A stretch of DNA of 64,000 nt. Origin: Molanna angustata. Lineage: Eukaryota; Arthropoda; Insecta; Trichoptera; Molannidae. The position numbers and the translations under genes are program-made. Of the stretch, positions 45,421 to 56,367 are shown in pieces. The notes beneath the pieces are model-generated. The model saw only the letters and a list, made by a program, of their open reading frames with translations, did no database searches and had not been told where the DNA came from. The stretch's first letter is position 1, and every line of letters begins with the position of its first letter. The DNA is taken from positions 3,219,306-3,283,305 of the forward strand of contig OY754980.1 in assembly GCA_963576475.1 (NCBI GenBank). The letters are read 5' to 3'.

Positions 45421-45789
45421 AATAGGAATAAGGTAAAATTAAATAAGGTAATATAATAATAAGAGGGATTTTGTATTGATGTTAAACATGTTTATTTTGG
45501 TTTCAATACTCAAATACAGTTTAATAAATACAGTAAGTATATCAGTAATAAATAAATATATTTAATTGTACTTAATATTAATCGTTGTACCCATTTCACA
45601 CTAATATGAGATAATTTATACTTATCATTAGAATTGTTAAGGTTTTATAGATGAAATTAACAAAGTTATAACGAGGTCATTGAAGCAATTCAATGTTTTT
45701 GAAGATATTTATTTGATAATAATTTATTAGAATGCATTTATTAAAAAAAAACAAGTCCCACAAAGTAATAAAATCCACAGTTCTCCAAT

Positions 45790-45850
45790 TAGGAAAATCG
45801 ACCGGTTTCGAAACTGACAGTTTCCTCATCAGGCTAACTACATGATGTGT
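45790..45850 (-). ncRNA. hammerhead ribozyme-like motif in PLE terminal repeat
   Basis: Minus strand: AGTTAGC, CTGATGA (45829-45835), a stem II hairpin GAAACT-GTC-AGTTTC, GAAA, then CCGGTC with a self-complementary CCGG stem III and GTC cleavage triplet. All invariant core bases are present. Stem I pairing (AGTTAG with CTAATT) would need an internal loop and is weaker than in the copy at 56807. A plus-strand PLE C-terminal scrap lies at 45957-45997. Confidence 0.65.
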
Positions 45851-45954
45851 CGGTGCACAAGGAGAAGGAAGTGGGGGGAAGGTAATAAGAGGCGGGTCTC
45901 ATGCAGAGTGAGAAGACAGAAAGGAATTTGGAGAATTTGGAGTCACTAGAGATA

Positions 45955-46000
45955 AAGAAAATATTGTAAACAAGTTAAAATTATCTTTCAGTCCATTTTA
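45955..46000 (+). pseudogene. PLE C-terminal scrap
   Basis: The frame reads IVNKLKLSFSPF, matching the C-terminal NNQLNLSFSPLL region of the PLE at 52515-56772; the base phrase TTATCTTTCAGTCCATT is shared. It is in the opposite orientation to the ribozyme-like motif at 45790. Confidence 0.55.
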
Positions 46001-46009
46001 TATATATTT

Positions 46010-48219
46010 AATTATAGCGCAATTTTTTTTATTAGAAATAATAATTAGATTGTTGTAAATTTAATGTTAATGACATAATTATAAATATATTTATTTATAC
46101 ATATATTATTAAGGCACATTTTACCCAAATAACCTATTGACTCGTCATTTCATTATGTATGTAGATGTTTAAAACAGTCATACTAGTATATGACAGAGAA
46201 TATCAGTTAAAAAAATAATAAACAAAATAAAATTTATTCATTATAATTATTGATTAATTTACAAGGAAAATAGTTACAATTACATATATTTTTAAAATAT
46301 TTCAAAAACTTTACTGATCGCACGAGTAACTATGAACACCCTGTAATGTGATGTACCTATGCATGCATCAGTCGGCTAAATGCGCTCGCAAGGAAAGGAC
46401 GTTCGTTTCTGCGCTCTGTATTTTTGTTATTATATTCAATAGTATTACATTTTCATCCGACAGTGTAGGTGCAAAAAAATATCGCAAAGATATAATTTTC
46501 TAAGACTAAGAAATTCGTCGAAAATAAAATAAAAAACGCAGAGCTCTCTCCACATGCAAACGATATTGATATACACATATAAATGGTTCTAAATATTGCA
46601 ACCCTATAAAATACTTAAACATTATATATGAAATTCAAAATATTTAAATATAAAAATAGTTAAAGCTAATAAGATCGAAATATGTGAGCAAATTATGAAG
46701 TTTGTGTTTTCATATGAAACTTTTCTAAGTGATAAATTACACAAAAAATCGCTATATATGTATGTAGTTAGATATGCATATTGAAAAGAACATTTGAATT
46801 TTAACGAAATTAAATTTTAAATTGAATTATTGCCAAAATGTTAACTCGATATTAGGAATAGCTTAGAGGTAAAGTAATCTTAATATCAATAAGATAAAAA
46901 AATAATGTAAAATAGAAATATTTTGCGACAAGGTAGTTCTTGAGCCACAGTGAAAATAAAAGACTAGTTTCATTCCCAGGGTAATAAATAAATAAAAAAA
47001 TAAGTACATATTATCTAGAAAAGTTAAATAAAATTAAGTACTAGAAAGACATGAATAGAAACGAGATATTATATTAATTATAGTATCTCTACTAAATAAC
47101 CTAATGTGTAAGAACGACAATAGTATGAAATATACAATACTAATATAAAAGTTAGAAAAATACTTATAAATAATTCAATGAGCTGGCAATTCAAAAGAAG
47201 CTTTAAAAGTATACCACAATTCGGAGATTCATAAATGACACAAAATATTCGTTAGCTTAGAGAAAAAGGATGGAATAATTTCGATTAGCTGAGGAATTGA
47301 TAGAAACTGATTGCCGTATGAAGGTTAATGACCTTATTATCAAGAAAAAAAAAATTCGAACATAATTTGAAAAAAAAAAGAAAATAACTGTTGAGTCTTT
47401 CAATAACTAGATCCTAAAAACCATGATATATTAAAGTTTCATAGTTTGTTACACTGAAGCTCTGTACCTACATCTTGAAAGACTCTATATTAATGAGAAA
47501 ATTGCCAAATGTTGAAACCAATTTTACATTTACCTAAATACAGACTAACGAGTATTGAAATACGGAGATTTAAACAAGTCACAAAATATTGAGATATTGA
47601 TTTTCGTAAATGAATTCAAATCGTTATCAGATATAATAAATCAAAAATGAAAATATAAAGATGTGAAAGGAAAAAAAAACTATCAAAATACTTTGATAAC
47701 AATTTTGTACAAACTATTATAATATCTTTATTAAATCCTAACATATGAAAATGTCTCTGATAAAAATTATTAGCTATAAATAAATGTCTTTTAAAAAACA
47801 ATATATTAAATTTACTAGGCTAAATGATACATTTGGTTTGAGCAAAAGCTGCATGCGAGCCCTAAGAAGTATTGCAAAAACTACTTGATATAAATATGTA
47901 ATCTAAAACGATATGAATCAAATGGTCGGTTTTAGATTTAAAAAAAATGCAATAAATTCAGAAAACCAAATGTCATTACAATACCTATTCAAAAAATAGG
48001 TGATAAATAGTTATAACGACATAATTTATATTCGTTTCATACCGATAAGGCACAATATGACACACTGGATAATAATTTAAGACTCGATATCTGAACAGTA
48101 GATGTACCCAAACTCTACAGATCAAGCAATATCATAAGACAGTTCATTGTTCCTTTGTTTTATCGTTGGATGAACTGATGGCAAAAATGATCGTACATGA
48201 GCTTCCAATACATGGAATA
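46010..48219 (-). other. transposon-free AT-rich tract, candidate host 3' UTR
   Basis: No repeat family of the window, LINE remnant or MITE end is seen over 2.2 kb, in contrast to the rest. It lies directly downstream of the stop codon of the minus-strand host gene (48220). Several AATAAA signals exist on the minus strand (TTTATT on plus, for example 47015-47030 reversed context and around 46225). A long 3' UTR would explain the absence of insertions; its end cannot be placed. Confidence 0.4.
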
Positions 48220-48349
48220 TCAGAGGTCCGTGACAGGTCCCAGCACCATGTGAAGGGCGTCAGGCGGAGAGCTGATAGAACCGTTATGACTGGGTGTCTG
48301 ATTGGCCGAACCTCGCTTCGAACGGAGCTGAGTCACCAGGAGTTCCAAC
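48220..48349 (-). CDS. host gene, terminal coding exon
   Basis: Preceded on the minus strand by TGTCTTTTTAG, a good 3' splice site. The first G completes the AG left over from the exon at 57045-57167, and 42 codons follow: LELLVTQLRSKRG continues the helix of that exon, then a serine/proline-rich tail (PSHNGSISSPPDAL) and the C-terminal residues VTDL before TGA. T-D-L fits a class I PDZ ligand pattern, which is suggestive only. Codon use is GC-richer than the surroundings, as expected for real coding DNA. The protein is not identified. Phase compatibility across 8.7 kb, plus the continuing coiled coil, is the main support. Confidence 0.7.
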
Positions 48350-48425
48350 CTAAAAAGACAAAAAAAACTTATATTATTTTTTTATTGCTGAAAAAGGAAC
48401 GATATATACATATTTTTAGATATTC

Positions 48426-49139
48426 ACTAGTTGCATGTAACACATGTGATCCAACTGTCGATAGCGATAGTGTGTATAGTTGAAGAATAAGAATCAAACT
48501 ATAAACCCATAAATCCAAATTATTGAAAATTTTAACACATGTTGGTATGTACCTATGTGAAGATAGGACAGTATGGAGGTCAGTCCTCTTAAATTTATCA
48601 TAAAAAAATATTTTTCTTAATAAAAAATGTTTGAGAAACCCTGGATTTTTTTTTTGAAAAAACCAATTTGAGATTTTGTATTTGCCTATGTTTATACCAA
48701 TTTTCAGCGTTCTAGCTTTTATGGTTTCTGATATATATGGAAATATAAACCAAAAATTCAAAAGTTGATAACCCCTGACTGAAACTAAAATTCAAAATTC
48801 TGAGTATAAAAATTTTGTAGGCCTATAACTGTTTATATATTCTGAAATTTTGGGCTCTGTAAATAGAGCGGATCCAAAGTTGTAAGGAGGGGGGACACAC
48901 AGGCACACACACACACACACAGACACACGAAATGTTCTACTCCGAATTCTGAGTAGATCCGTATATGGAACATATATGCTGCAAAGCCTCTAAATTGGTG
49001 TTTTTTGACTTCAAAGTTGGGAAAGCCGTGAAAAAAGTAGACCCTGCATACAATTCCTTCATACACGCGTTTTGGATTTTAACTGTCTTTTCCTTCAAAA
49101 GAATTTCATTCTCTTGAACGAATCGACAGTTGGATTACA
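48426..49139 (-). mobile_element. foldback/MITE family A, copy 3
   Basis: Reverse orientation relative to copy 1: CTAGTTGCATGTAACACATG and CCAACTGTCGATAGCGATAG at the left, AATCGACAGTTGGATTAC at the right. It includes an (AC)n run at 48900-48925. It sits inside the large host intron, 80 bp from the terminal exon. Confidence 0.7.
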
Positions 49140-49284
49140 ATAAATTTAGATTGAAATATTATCCCACGGAACCAATATCAATTTCAACCAATTTATTTAC
49201 TAATTAAATCGCCTAAATCGATTCCAAATATTATCATTAATTTTAACTTTTAATTTATAATATTTACGGATACGCCGTAACATC

Positions 49285-49475
49285 AGGTATCCGAGGTTGC
49301 TTGTTACTATCGCCGAAGGAACGACGCTATAGAGGTCGCCCTAGAGACAGTTATATGGACCAGGTGATCAGTGATGTGCGATGTAGCAGCTACCAAGAGA
49401 TAAAGTGGTTGGCGGACAACAGAGATATGTGGAGAGACAGAAGAAACGTAAACTGTGAAATCACCCATTTATTAT
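49285..49475 (+). pseudogene. LINE ORF2 terminal fragment
   Basis: The frame reads RRYRGRPRDSYMDQVISDV, then SYQEIKWLADNRDMWRD, the end of RTE/CR1-like ORFs (GRPK..YMDQ ... L..DR..WR). About 50 codons, followed by no clear tail. Confidence 0.6.
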
Positions 49476-50371
49476 GAAATTCTCCTTTCATTTTGTTTAT
49501 TAATTCCATAGAGCTTTTTCATAAACGCTGAGGTTTTTTAACCTATATGTACAAGAGTTAGCAAACGCTAAGCATTTATATACTGAAATCAATCGTTTTT
49601 TCTATATTTATATAATGAGTTTCCGTTATTCTTAGACCCGAGATACACGGACTGCTTGTAGCAGTCGGAGTTAAATGCTAGCTGTCGCAGCCAGCACGGC
49701 CTTCTGCAGTTCTAATACAAAATTCTCACTTTCAATACACGGACCGCTTGAAGCAGTCGTAACAACAACACGACAACTCCAACTGCCGCTAAAACTCCGT
49801 AACTTGCAACTGAACGAACGGTGGCAGCTTGAAGCAGTCGTGTTGCAGTTGAACTAACTGCTCGTAGTCGGCACAACAGCTCTAGAACAGTTGATCCCAA
49901 CTATTTTAAGCAGTCGGCGTACCTCGTATCTTAATCACGACACAACGAGTTCCTTCTCATCCAAGTTGACTAATGTCCTTCTCATTCTAACTTGAACCGA
50001 GTCTGCCCCTTCATCAATTACGAAATCAACGTAAAAAAGATTGAAATTGAGAAATTATACAGAGTAATATGAAAGATGTAGTGTTGGCCTATGTGTCCAT
50101 GTGAAACGAACTACAGACAACGGATCGTCTGTCGTAAATTTGATTGCAGCGCATCCTTCAGTATTCTGGAAACATTTGGTCTCAATAACCTCGAGCAGCT
50201 CATCATAATAGTAAGTGTTGTAGATGATCCAGATGTCGATCTTCAACGTCAATTACCGAAACTAGTGATTAGAGCAAGTGATAATGAAACAGAAGTAAAC
50301 TATACGAAAAGTAGGACAAAACTTAATGGGTGGCTAATGAAAGTGCAATAAAGATATACTGACCAGTAAAG
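49476..50371. other. degenerate GCAGTCG-rich repeat, no gene
   Basis: 49635-49920 contains ~105-bp-spaced phrases ATACACGGACTGCTTGTAGC, ATACACGGACCGCTTGAAGC and GGTGGCAGCTTGAAGCAGTC. Short frames on both strands follow this repetition. Nothing is recognised in 49921-50371. Confidence 0.5.
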
Positions 50372-51502
50372 ATATAAAAATTTACCAATATACCAATAAA
50401 AGAAAGCAAAAACATAATAGACAGTTTACTTAACAACTCGGATCTCCCCTTAGATATAACAAATGATTTGAAACGATTATTAGAGGTTTGCTTGAGTCAA
50501 AACTATTTCCAGTATGATAATGTTGTTTACCAACAAAAAGAAGGATTACCAATGGGAGCCCGTACAAGTCCACTTATAGCCGACATTTTTGTAGATTTCT
50601 TAGAAAATAAAATATTTGGATCAAATTCGGTTTTATTGAAATATATATTTTTATGGAAGAGATACGTGGACGATATATTTTGCATTTTTACCGGTACTGA
50701 TCGACAATTAAAGTTGCTCTTAAATTTTATAAACTCGTTTCACCCTAAGATTCAGTTCACATTGGAAATAGAAAAGGAAAATACACTTAATTTTTTAGAT
50801 TTAAAATTGACAATAGTAAATAATAAAATTGAATTTGATATACCTATATCGTAAACCGACCTATACAGATACAACTATCCACAATACATCCAACCATCCA
50901 GCATCCCATAAACATTCCGCTTATCATTCCATGGTCCATAGATTACTAAATATACCACTATCATCAAATAATTTTAATAAAGAACTAAATACAATAAAAC
51001 AGATTGCATACAATAATGGTTATAACAGTAAATTGATAGACTCTATTTTAAATAAAAAAATAAAAAATATTAACGTCAATAGATACCTACATAGTTATAA
51101 TACAAATATCAAAAAAGATGAATATAGATGGAGACGCATATTGTTTGTTAATAATTTATCCCAATTAGTCTCAAATTTCTTACCAAAAGACATAAGACCG
51201 GCATTTTACACTGACAATAATATTGGAAAAAGTTTAATGAATTCCAAAGATAAAGATAATAAAATGGAAAACTCCGGCGTATACCAACTGACATGTGGAG
51301 ACTGCTCTGCAGTCTACATAGGAAAAACAGGACGGAAATTTGAGACTAGAGTAAAAGAACATATTAGATGTATAAACAATGATAATTTTTCGGAATTCGC
51401 AGAACACTTAGTACTTAATGATCATCAATTTAATATGCAATCGGGAACAAAAATTTTACACGTCAACAAAGTAGGTCTCCGTCTTGATAATTTAGAGTCG
51501 CA
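50372..51502 (+). pseudogene. Penelope-like element ORF, first segment (RT plus GIY-YIG)
   Basis: Starts 5'-truncated at FTNIPIKESKN, then LPMGARTSPLIADIFV (RT motif B, ~50550), KRYVDDIFCIF (catalytic YVDD, 50662) and NFLDLKLTI. A 4-base insertion near 50845 breaks the frame; it resumes as YRKPTYTDTTIHNTSNHPAS. The GIY-YIG nuclease is at 51276-51370 (GVYQLTCGDCSAVYIGKT, TRVKEH). The ORF is then cut at about 51502 by the RTE insertion and continues at 52515 and again at 56644. It belongs to a different PLE lineage from the copy at 19671. Confidence 0.9.
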
Positions 51503-52495
51503 AGAATCGACTCAAGATACTCAAGGCTAATTAAATTTATATATGACCATGCCACAATGGTTGTAAAAATTGACGAAGAAACAAAAACGGAAAAAGTAAA
51601 AATCTGTAGAGGCGTCAGACAGGGAGACACCATTTCTCCCAAACTATTTACTGTTGCCCTGGAAAATGTTTTTAAAACTTTAAATTGGGAAAAAAAGGGT
51701 ATAAAAATAAATGGCATGTATCTGACCCATCTCAGATTTGCTGATGACATAGTTCTTGTAAGTGAAGATCTGGCAGAATTAAGTGGCATGATCAAAGATC
51801 TGCACGAAGCTTCCCTAAAGATTGGCCTGGAGATGAATATAAATAAAACGAAAATAATGAGTTCATCCAGCAACAGCTTAAAAATCGACAACAAAACGAT
51901 TGAAGCTGTAGACGAGTATATTTATCTTGGGCAGAAAATCACATTAGGGAAGGAAAACCAAACAGCGGAAATACCTAGAAGGATTGGTCTCGGCTGGGCT
52001 GCTTTTGGCAAACTCCAGCATGTCCTAAAAAACAAAGAAATCCCCATTAATTTGAAACGAAGAGTTTTTGAATCGTGTGTCCTCCCTGTGATGACGTATG
52101 GTCTAGAAACGATGACATTGACTGCCAACACCACATACAAACTTAAATGCGCACAGCGATCCATGGAGAGGCAAATGTTAGGCATAAGTCTGAGAAATAA
52201 AATAAGAAATGAAGAGATCAGACGCCAGACCAAGGTTGTCGACATTATGGACCATGTAGCAAGATTAAAGTGGCAATGGGCAGGTCACGTTGCTAGACAG
52301 GGAACAGAGAGATGGGCACCCAGAGTTATGAGGTGGAGACCATGGGGAAATAAACGGGGAATAGGTCGACCAATGAAAAGATGGGCGGACGATATTGTCC
52401 CTGTTGCGGGTAGAAACTGGCCGAGACGAGCCATGGACCGAAATAAATGGAAGGATTTTGAAGAGGCCTACATCCAGCAGTGGAGAGACGGCTAA
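51503..52495 (+). CDS. RTE ORF2 C-terminal half (RT palm to end)
   Basis: About 330 codons without stops: RT motif B (CRGVRQGDTISPKLFTVALE), catalytic FADD at 51739, GLEMNINKTKIMSS, YIYLGQKITL, then the post-RT region RRVFESCVLPVMTYGLETM, MERQMLGISLRNKIRNEEI, LKWQWAGHVARQG, RGIGRPMKRWADDI and AYIQQWRDG at the end. The endonuclease and RT motif A are missing through 5' truncation. The other RTE scraps in the window (1, 4319, 30297, 40123, 60945, 61545) can be read against this copy. As an element it is immobile alone. Confidence 0.9.
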   Translation, partial: RIDSRYSRLIKFIYDHATMVVKIDEETKTEKVKICRGVRQGDTISPKLFTVALENVFKTLNWEKKGIKINGMYLTHLRFADDIVLVSEDLAELSGMIKDLHEASLKIGLEMNINKTKIMSSSSNSLKIDNKTIEAVDEYIYLGQKITLGKENQTAEIPRRIGLGWAAFGKLQHVLKNKEIPINLKRRVFESCVLPVMTYGLETMTLTANTTYKLKCAQRSMERQMLGISLRNKIRNEEIRRQTKVVDIMDHVARLKWQWAGHVARQGTERWAPRVMRWRPWGNKRGIGRPMKRWADDIVPVAGRNWPRRAMDRNKWKDFEEAYIQQWRDG

Positions 52496-52516
52496 AGAAG
52501 AAGAAGAAGAAGAAAT
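51503..52516 (+). mobile_element. 5'-truncated RTE-type LINE with (GAA)n tail
   Basis: Inserted into the PLE frame: similarity starts at RIDSRYSRLIKFIYDHATM directly after the PLE codons for LESQE, and ends in the (GAA)n tail at 52494-52514. The flanking CAAGAA/AAGAA suggests a short target duplication masked by the tail. The surviving ORF is uninterrupted. Confidence 0.88.
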
Positions 52517-52559
52517 TAAAAAGTGTATTAATTCAAAACAGAACATAATAAACAATCAG
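52515..52559 (+). pseudogene. PLE ORF, second segment, with R1 target duplication
   Basis: Fifteen codons (IKKCINSKQNIINNQ) continue the PLE C-terminus after the RTE insertion. The last 13 bases, AATAAACAATCAG (52547-52559), recur at 56631-56643 and form the target duplication of the R1-like element. Confidence 0.85.
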
Positions 52560-53207
52560 ATCACCAGTGTGCGTAGTATTAGAGGCAATGGAATCGTAGT
52601 CAACACGGCCTCTGCTTCTGACTCCATTAAGCTCCTAAACGCGCCGGCCCTAAAAATGTCCAAGAATCTGAGTGCTCGGTTAGCTCCAAAACGGAACCCT
52701 AGAGTACGTTTCAGTTTTGTTCCTCGGGATATGTCTCACGAAGAATTCTTGGCTCTGGCGTTTTCGTCAGTCCCAGATATGGGAGTAAGCCAGGAAGATT
52801 GTTTAAAGAATACACATTTCAGCCACTTCATGGGACCTCGCACTGGACCTACGTGTGACAGGGTTTTTGAAGTAACGCCAGCGATCAGACACAAACTCAT
52901 TGAGCTCGGAAGAGTCTATGTAGAATGGAGCGTGTGTAAGGTCCGAGACTTCATACCTATAAATGTGTGCTCAAGATGCCGGATGTATGGGCATACAAGT
53001 AAGTATTGCAAAGATCCCCCGCGTTGCGGCCACTGTGCTTCTGGTGAGCATGACTTCTCAGCATGTCCCGTAAAAGACAGTCCACCTACTTGTGCAGTCT
53101 GTACTTCTTTCAAAAAACCAGCATCACACAAATCCGGTTCTGATCAATGTCCAGCTTTTCAGGCTTCTCTGAGCCGTGCCCTATTAACTGTTGATTATGG
53201 CCTGTAG
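52560..53207 (+). CDS. R1-like ORF1 (Gag-like, three zinc knuckles), 5'-truncated
   Basis: About 215 codons of the element, beginning IRGNGIVVNTASAS and continuing with a VRFSFVPRDM strand. The C-terminal zinc knuckles are CSRCRMYGHTSKYC, CGHCASGEHDFSAC and a third Cys-rich block (CAVCTSFKK ... DQC), the array typical of R1/I-group ORF1. Role in the family: RNA binding and RNP formation. The frame happens to be open upstream through the PLE scrap and the RTE tail to 52395, so an automatic call would yield a chimeric 270-residue protein; the element-specific part starts at 52560. It ends at TAG 53205, overlapping the ORF2 start. Confidence 0.88.
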   Translation: MTSVRSIRGNGIVVNTASASDSIKLLNAPALKMSKNLSARLAPKRNPRVRFSFVPRDMSHEEFLALAFSSVPDMGVSQEDCLKNTHFSHFMGPRTGPTCDRVFEVTPAIRHKLIELGRVYVEWSVCKVRDFIPINVCSRCRMYGHTSKYCKDPPRCGHCASGEHDFSACPVKDSPPTCAVCTSFKKPASHKSGSDQCPAFQASLSRALLTVDYGL

Positions 53208-56200
53208 TATATCCCTATCAGCCGGTCTTAAAATCGGACAGCTTAATCTGGGCCGACGTCGTGCTGCCTCCTTGGAGCTTATGCAACTTGCCCATCAACT
53301 GAATCTTGATATCTGTCTGGTTCAGGAACCTTACATTGGCGACGGCTCTATGTATGGGACGGATTCAGACTTCCGTGTAGTTTCTGCCACTTGCTGTTCC
53401 ATTGATTTGCCCCCTCTAGCATCAATAATTATTTTTAATTCTGCAATATCCTATATCTTACTAGATCATCTTTCCTCGAGCACTACAGTCGTGCTTGAAG
53501 TTTCTCTTTTTGGTGAATCCATGTATTTGGTATCAACCTACTTCAAATTTAGTGACCCGATTGAACCACATGTGTGCTTGTTGGACAGTATAATGAATCA
53601 TCTAGGTGGAGCTTCCATTCTGATTGGCGGTGACTTAAATGCTGAATCCCCTTTATGGTGCACTTCAGTATCTCTGGGCTCCAGAAAAGCTAAACGCGGT
53701 GAATTGTGCGAGGATTTCATAGCAGCGCATGCTCTTTCAGTCATTAACGATCCCACTAGCCCACCTACTTTTTCTAGTACCGTCGGTTCTGGTCACATCG
53801 ATGTTACTATTGCCTCTTCCCGAATTGCAGACAAAATCAGCCAATGGTGTGTCCATGTGGACGCTTCTTGCAGCGACCATGAACTCATCACTTTTTCTGT
53901 ACGTTCATCCTTAGTTGAACAGCACATCCCTTCTCTAATTCCTGGACGTTTTCGCACCAAGTCTAATCGTTTGATTGATTTTGACTTTGAGTTTTCTCGC
54001 TTCCTTGATCACTTCAATCACACTCTATTGACAACACATGAAATGGCATCCGCCCTTACTGATAGCATTGTCACATGTGCTGAAAAAACTATTGGCAGAT
54101 CAATACCTCGAAAGCTAATGCCAAATACGTGGTGGCATTCCGGTCTTGACGCTCTAAAGCAATGTGCATCACGCTCTCGTCGAGCCCTACGAACAGGTCG
54201 TAGTCGAAACTACACAAGTTTTACTATTTCAAGCCTTTACTGTAGTTACAGACAGGCCCACAATCGTTACAAAAAAGAGATAATTCGCGCTAAAACCGCA
54301 AGCTGGCATAAAATGGTCTCTGAGGTATCTGTTTCGGATCCTTGGGGTGCTGTGTTTAAATGTGTTTCATCAAAACGAGATAACAATAGAGCTCTTTCAT
54401 GTATAATCCGTATAAATAATGGCAATATGACTTCATCCATTGATGATACTGCCTCTGCTTTCCTGGATGCATTAGTCTCAAAAGACAATCCTCTGACTGA
54501 CAACGATTTTCACAAACAGGTTCGTACTCTTCAAAAAACTATTCCTCTAACATCCCCTTCGCCACCAACTTCTGCTGAGGAACTTGATTTAATTATCAAG
54601 AACCTTAAGCAAAATAAATCCCCAGGCTTAGATCGCATTGATTCTTCTCTAGCTCAGAGATGCTGGCGTCTAGCTCGTTCTGAAATGACTGTCCTCTTCA
54701 ACCGATGTCTAAATGAAGGCTGTTTTCCAGATTGCTGGAAAACAGGTCTCATGACGATAATATCCAAACGTTGCGATCGCTCTAGTACGGATCCCAAATC
54801 ATACAGACCCATTACTCTTCTCCCTATTCTAGGTAAAGTTCTCGAGCAATTGATTTGCCGTAGAATTGAGTCACATCTCTCTAATTATCGTCCGCTATCC
54901 CGACGCCAATTTGGTTTTCGTCCCGGCATCTCCACCGTTGACGCTGTTAACGAGATGATAGATTTTGTAGAGTGCTCCAATGAGAAATATGTTGTAGCCA
55001 TCTCGCTTGATATAAGTGGTGCGTTTGACAATGCTTGGTGGCCGCTCATTCTGCACAAACTTAAGGCTAGAAATATTCCTCGTAACTTATACCTTATTGT
55101 TAAGAGCTACTTCGAAAATCGCCACATAGTCCTTCCTGGGGGTCAATTTATTCATAAGCGACAAGTAAGCATTGGATGTCCTCAAGGTTCTGTTCTCGGT
55201 CCACTTCTTTGGAACATTCTTTTCGATGATCTATTGGATCTTCCTCTTCCGAGCAACTGTATAATTCAAGCATATGCTGATGATGCTTACATTATGATTC
55301 GTGCTGATTCTCGCAGATCAATCGAGAACTCAGCCACCCAAGCGCTGAGCTTTGTTTCTGACTGGGGTATAAAAAACAAGCTATGCTTCGCTCCGAACAA
55401 GACTTATGGCCTGGTATTTAAGGGCATACTTCGCAGACGGCCGTCCATCCAGTTTCTAGGAACTAATATTGTCTTTCGAGACCAAGTCACCTGTCTCGGA
55501 GTTATTCTAGAAAGGGGACCGAGTTTCAAAAATCATGCCAAATCATGTGTAGATAAGGCTAAGTTTGCTTTCATTAAAATAGGACACCTCGCCAAAGCAA
55601 GCTGGGGTCTGCAATTTCCTATCGCCCGCCTTTTCTACAAAGCCGTTTATCTTGGCATCGCTTGCTATGCGGCAGGCTGTTGGTCTAACGCCTGCGAGTT
55701 TCAGCATATTCGAAGAACCTTGCTTTCAGGCCAAAGATTCGCTCTCATTGCACTATCCAAAGCTTACAGAACAAGCCCCACCGAAGCCCTGCCAATTTTG
55801 ACAGGCTTAACCCCCCTTGATCTTGAAATTCAACGTAGAGGTGCTATTTTCAATTTATTGCGAGGCCGTCCTTCTGTCGTCGGTGACACTTATTTTCACC
55901 CCCCTGAAAGTCGAATGTCTCGAAGCTCAATTAAGAGAAACGTGAGCGACACTCTACTAAACATTTGGCAAAACCGCTGGACGACCTGTCTAGTTGGTAG
56001 AGTTACCTTTTTATTTTTTCCTGACGTGAGGTCGCGACTGAAATCTCCTTGGGTTGTTCCAGACTTTTGGACTTCTCAATTTCTCACAGGACACGGTAAC
56101 TTTAAAAGCTATCTCCATCGCTTCAACATTGCTCCCTCTTCCTCATGTCAGTTTTGTCAATGTCCGGACCAAACTTCGGATCACATCCTTTGGGAGTGTT

Positions 56201-56367
56201 CCCACCCAATTGTGTCCTCTTACAGATCGGAGCTCCTCGTTGCTGTCCGTGGGCCTCTTCAAGGTCCCATTGGACATGCGGACTTAGTGATCTCGAAGAA
56301 CAATTACAAAGCCTTCAAACGATTTTGCCATAGATACGGTGCCTTATTATCCAAAGATTCTCACTGA
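53197..56367 (+). CDS. R1-like ORF2: endonuclease-reverse transcriptase, intact
   Basis: ATG 53197 lies 11 bases before the end of ORF1, giving a -1 overlap; 1,056 residues. Endonuclease 1-235: KIGQLNLGR, LVQEPY (catalytic Glu), GGDLNAES, SDHELITF. RT from ~470: NKSPGLDRI, YRPITLLPILGKVLE, SLDISGAFDNAWW, SIGCPQGSVLGPLLWN and catalytic YADD at 693-696. The C-terminal knuckle starts at C984 (C-x2-C-x8-H-x4-C), then GPIGHADLV. Role: nicks target DNA and reverse-transcribes the element RNA on site. No stop or frameshift, so the enzyme may be functional even though the element copy is truncated in ORF1. Confidence 0.93.
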   Translation: MACSISLSAGLKIGQLNLGRRRAASLELMQLAHQLNLDICLVQEPYIGDGSMYGTDSDFRVVSATCCSIDLPPLASIIIFNSAISYILLDHLSSSTTVVLEVSLFGESMYLVSTYFKFSDPIEPHVCLLDSIMNHLGGASILIGGDLNAESPLWCTSVSLGSRKAKRGELCEDFIAAHALSVINDPTSPPTFSSTVGSGHIDVTIASSRIADKISQWCVHVDASCSDHELITFSVRSSLVEQHIPSLIPGRFRTKSNRLIDFDFEFSRFLDHFNHTLLTTHEMASALTDSIVTCAEKTIGRSIPRKLMPNTWWHSGLDALKQCASRSRRALRTGRSRNYTSFTISSLYCSYRQAHNRYKKEIIRAKTASWHKMVSEVSVSDPWGAVFKCVSSKRDNNRALSCIIRINNGNMTSSIDDTASAFLDALVSKDNPLTDNDFHKQVRTLQKTIPLTSPSPPTSAEELDLIIKNLKQNKSPGLDRIDSSLAQRCWRLARSEMTVLFNRCLNEGCFPDCWKTGLMTIISKRCDRSSTDPKSYRPITLLPILGKVLEQLICRRIESHLSNYRPLSRRQFGFRPGISTVDAVNEMIDFVECSNEKYVVAISLDISGAFDNAWWPLILHKLKARNIPRNLYLIVKSYFENRHIVLPGGQFIHKRQVSIGCPQGSVLGPLLWNILFDDLLDLPLPSNCIIQAYADDAYIMIRADSRRSIENSATQALSFVSDWGIKNKLCFAPNKTYGLVFKGILRRRPSIQFLGTNIVFRDQVTCLGVILERGPSFKNHAKSCVDKAKFAFIKIGHLAKASWGLQFPIARLFYKAVYLGIACYAAGCWSNACEFQHIRRTLLSGQRFALIALSKAYRTSPTEALPILTGLTPLDLEIQRRGAIFNLLRGRPSVVGDTYFHPPESRMSRSSIKRNVSDTLLNIWQNRWTTCLVGRVTFLFFPDVRSRLKSPWVVPDFWTSQFLTGHGNFKSYLHRFNIAPSSSCQFCQCPDQTSDHILWECSHPIVSSYRSELLVAVRGPLQGPIGHADLVISKNNYKAFKRFCHRYGALLSKDSH

